From an uncultured Oscillospiraceae bacterium (GTDB taxonomy: Bacteria > Bacillota > Clostridia > Oscillospirales > Oscillospiraceae): DNA of 5,592 bases. The notes beneath the pieces were generated by a model. The model was not told where the DNA came from and did no database searches. It saw only the letters and a list, made by a program, of their open reading frames with translations. This document shows, one piece after another, positions 5,102 to 5,592 of the stretch. The stretch spans positions 1 through 5,592 of the forward strand of contig CANQKJ010000145.1 in NCBI GenBank assembly GCA_947624465.1. Reading direction: 5' to 3'. Every line of letters starts with the position of its first letter. Position 1 is the stretch's first letter. The translations under genes and the position numbers were made by a program.

Positions 5102-5592
5102 TCAGCTCAAAAAGTCCTTCAATTTCTTGGAACGGCTGGGGTGGCGGAGCTTGCGGAGGGCCTTGGCCTCGATCTGGCGGATGCGCTCTCTCGTCACGTT
5201 GAACTCCCGGCCCACCTCCTCCAGCGTCCTGGTGCGGCCGTCCTCGATGCCGAAACGCAGCTTGAGCACCTTCTCCTCCCTGGGGGTCAGGGTGGACAGC
5301 ACCTCCACCAGCTGCTCCTTCAACAGGGTAAAGGAGGCCACCTCGGAGGGCTCGGAGGCGCTCTCGTCCTCGATGAAGTCGCCCAGGTGGGAGTCCTCCT
5401 CCTCGCCGATGGGGGTCTCCATGGACACGGGCTCCTGGGCGATCTTCAAAATCTCCCGGACCTTCTCCACCGGCATATTCATCTCGGCGGCGGTCTCCTC
5501 GGGAGTGGGGTCGTGGCCCAGCTCCTGGAGGAGCTGGCGGTTCACCCGGATGACCTTGTTGATGGTCTCCACCATGTGGACGGGGATGCGGA
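5102..5592 (-). CDS. rpoD: RNA polymerase primary sigma factor RpoD/SigA, C-terminal part (partial, enters from the right edge)
   Basis: The visible C-terminal part, about 162 residues, is the housekeeping sigma-70 factor that directs RNA polymerase to TATAAT/TTGACA promoters such as those in this window. It begins with [12 protein letters not shown], the well-known end of region 2/start of region 3. It continues with [16 protein letters not shown] (region 3.0-3.1), the acidic [13 protein letters not shown] linker (sigma finger, region 3.2), [18 protein letters not shown] (region 4.1) and [20 protein letters not shown] (helix-turn-helix of region 4.2, which contacts the -35 box). It ends KLKDFLS, as in Firmicutes SigA (Bacillus ends KLKDFLE, from memory). 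The frame stays open to the window edge, so the N-terminal half, with regions 1 and 2, lies outside. A methionine at 5575 is internal and not the start. The stop is TGA at 5104-5102. It converges on the hydrolase gene across the hairpin terminator. Confidence 0.96.
   Translation of the reverse strand, partial: RIPVHMVETINKVIRVNRQLLQELGHDPTPEETAAEMNMPVEKVREILKIAQEPVSMETPIGEEEDSHLGDFIEDESASEPSEVASFTLLKEQLVEVLSTLTPREEKVLKLRFGIEDGRTRTLEEVGREFNVTRERIRQIEAKALRKLRHPSRSKKLKDFLS

Overview
The window looks like part of a GC-rich anaerobic Firmicute chromosome, most likely a gut Oscillospiraceae-type clostridium (Flavonifractor, Pseudoflavonifractor or Lawsonibacter-like). Three things point there: a clostridial-type housekeeping sigma factor at the right edge, strong AGGAGG ribosome sites together with strong codon bias to G/C, and a set of flavin and iron-sulfur redox proteins typical of strict anaerobes. 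The genus is an inference and was not checked by any search.

Layout, left to right. (1) A minus-strand redox operon covers 2522 down to 1. In transcription order it holds a 315-residue flavodoxin-fold FMN protein with a four-cysteine motif and a C-terminal zinc-ribbon-like segment (2522-1575), a 492-residue FAD-dependent oxidoreductase of the fumarate reductase/FAD_binding_2 type (1530-52), and the first 16 codons of a probable [2Fe-2S] ferredoxin-domain protein that leaves the window (50-1). (2) Upstream of it is a 336-base gap (2523-2858). It holds a good sigma-A promoter and then a leader of about 245 nt, rich in hairpins, that can be drawn as a transcription attenuator. (3) Next is a PucR/CdaR-type regulator on the minus strand (4100-2859), which is the natural candidate to control the redox operon. 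(4) A divergent promoter region (4101-4239) separates the regulator from a plus-strand metallo-beta-lactamase-fold hydrolase (4240-5055). (5) A perfect 12-bp hairpin terminator lies between the hydrolase and the convergent 3' end of the housekeeping sigma factor gene (rpoD/sigA, 5592-5102, partial).

How the parts may work together (inference): the PucR-type regulator senses a small molecule and switches on the redox operon. In that operon electrons could pass between an iron-sulfur protein, an FMN protein and an FAD reductase, to reduce an organic acceptor such as an enoate or a plant- or host-derived unsaturated compound. The neighbouring hydrolase could prepare or process the substrate. No gene shows its substrate from sequence alone. 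The least ordinary element is the structured operon leader: one central segment can pair with either of two identical 9-nt flanks, and the second flank is followed by six U residues.
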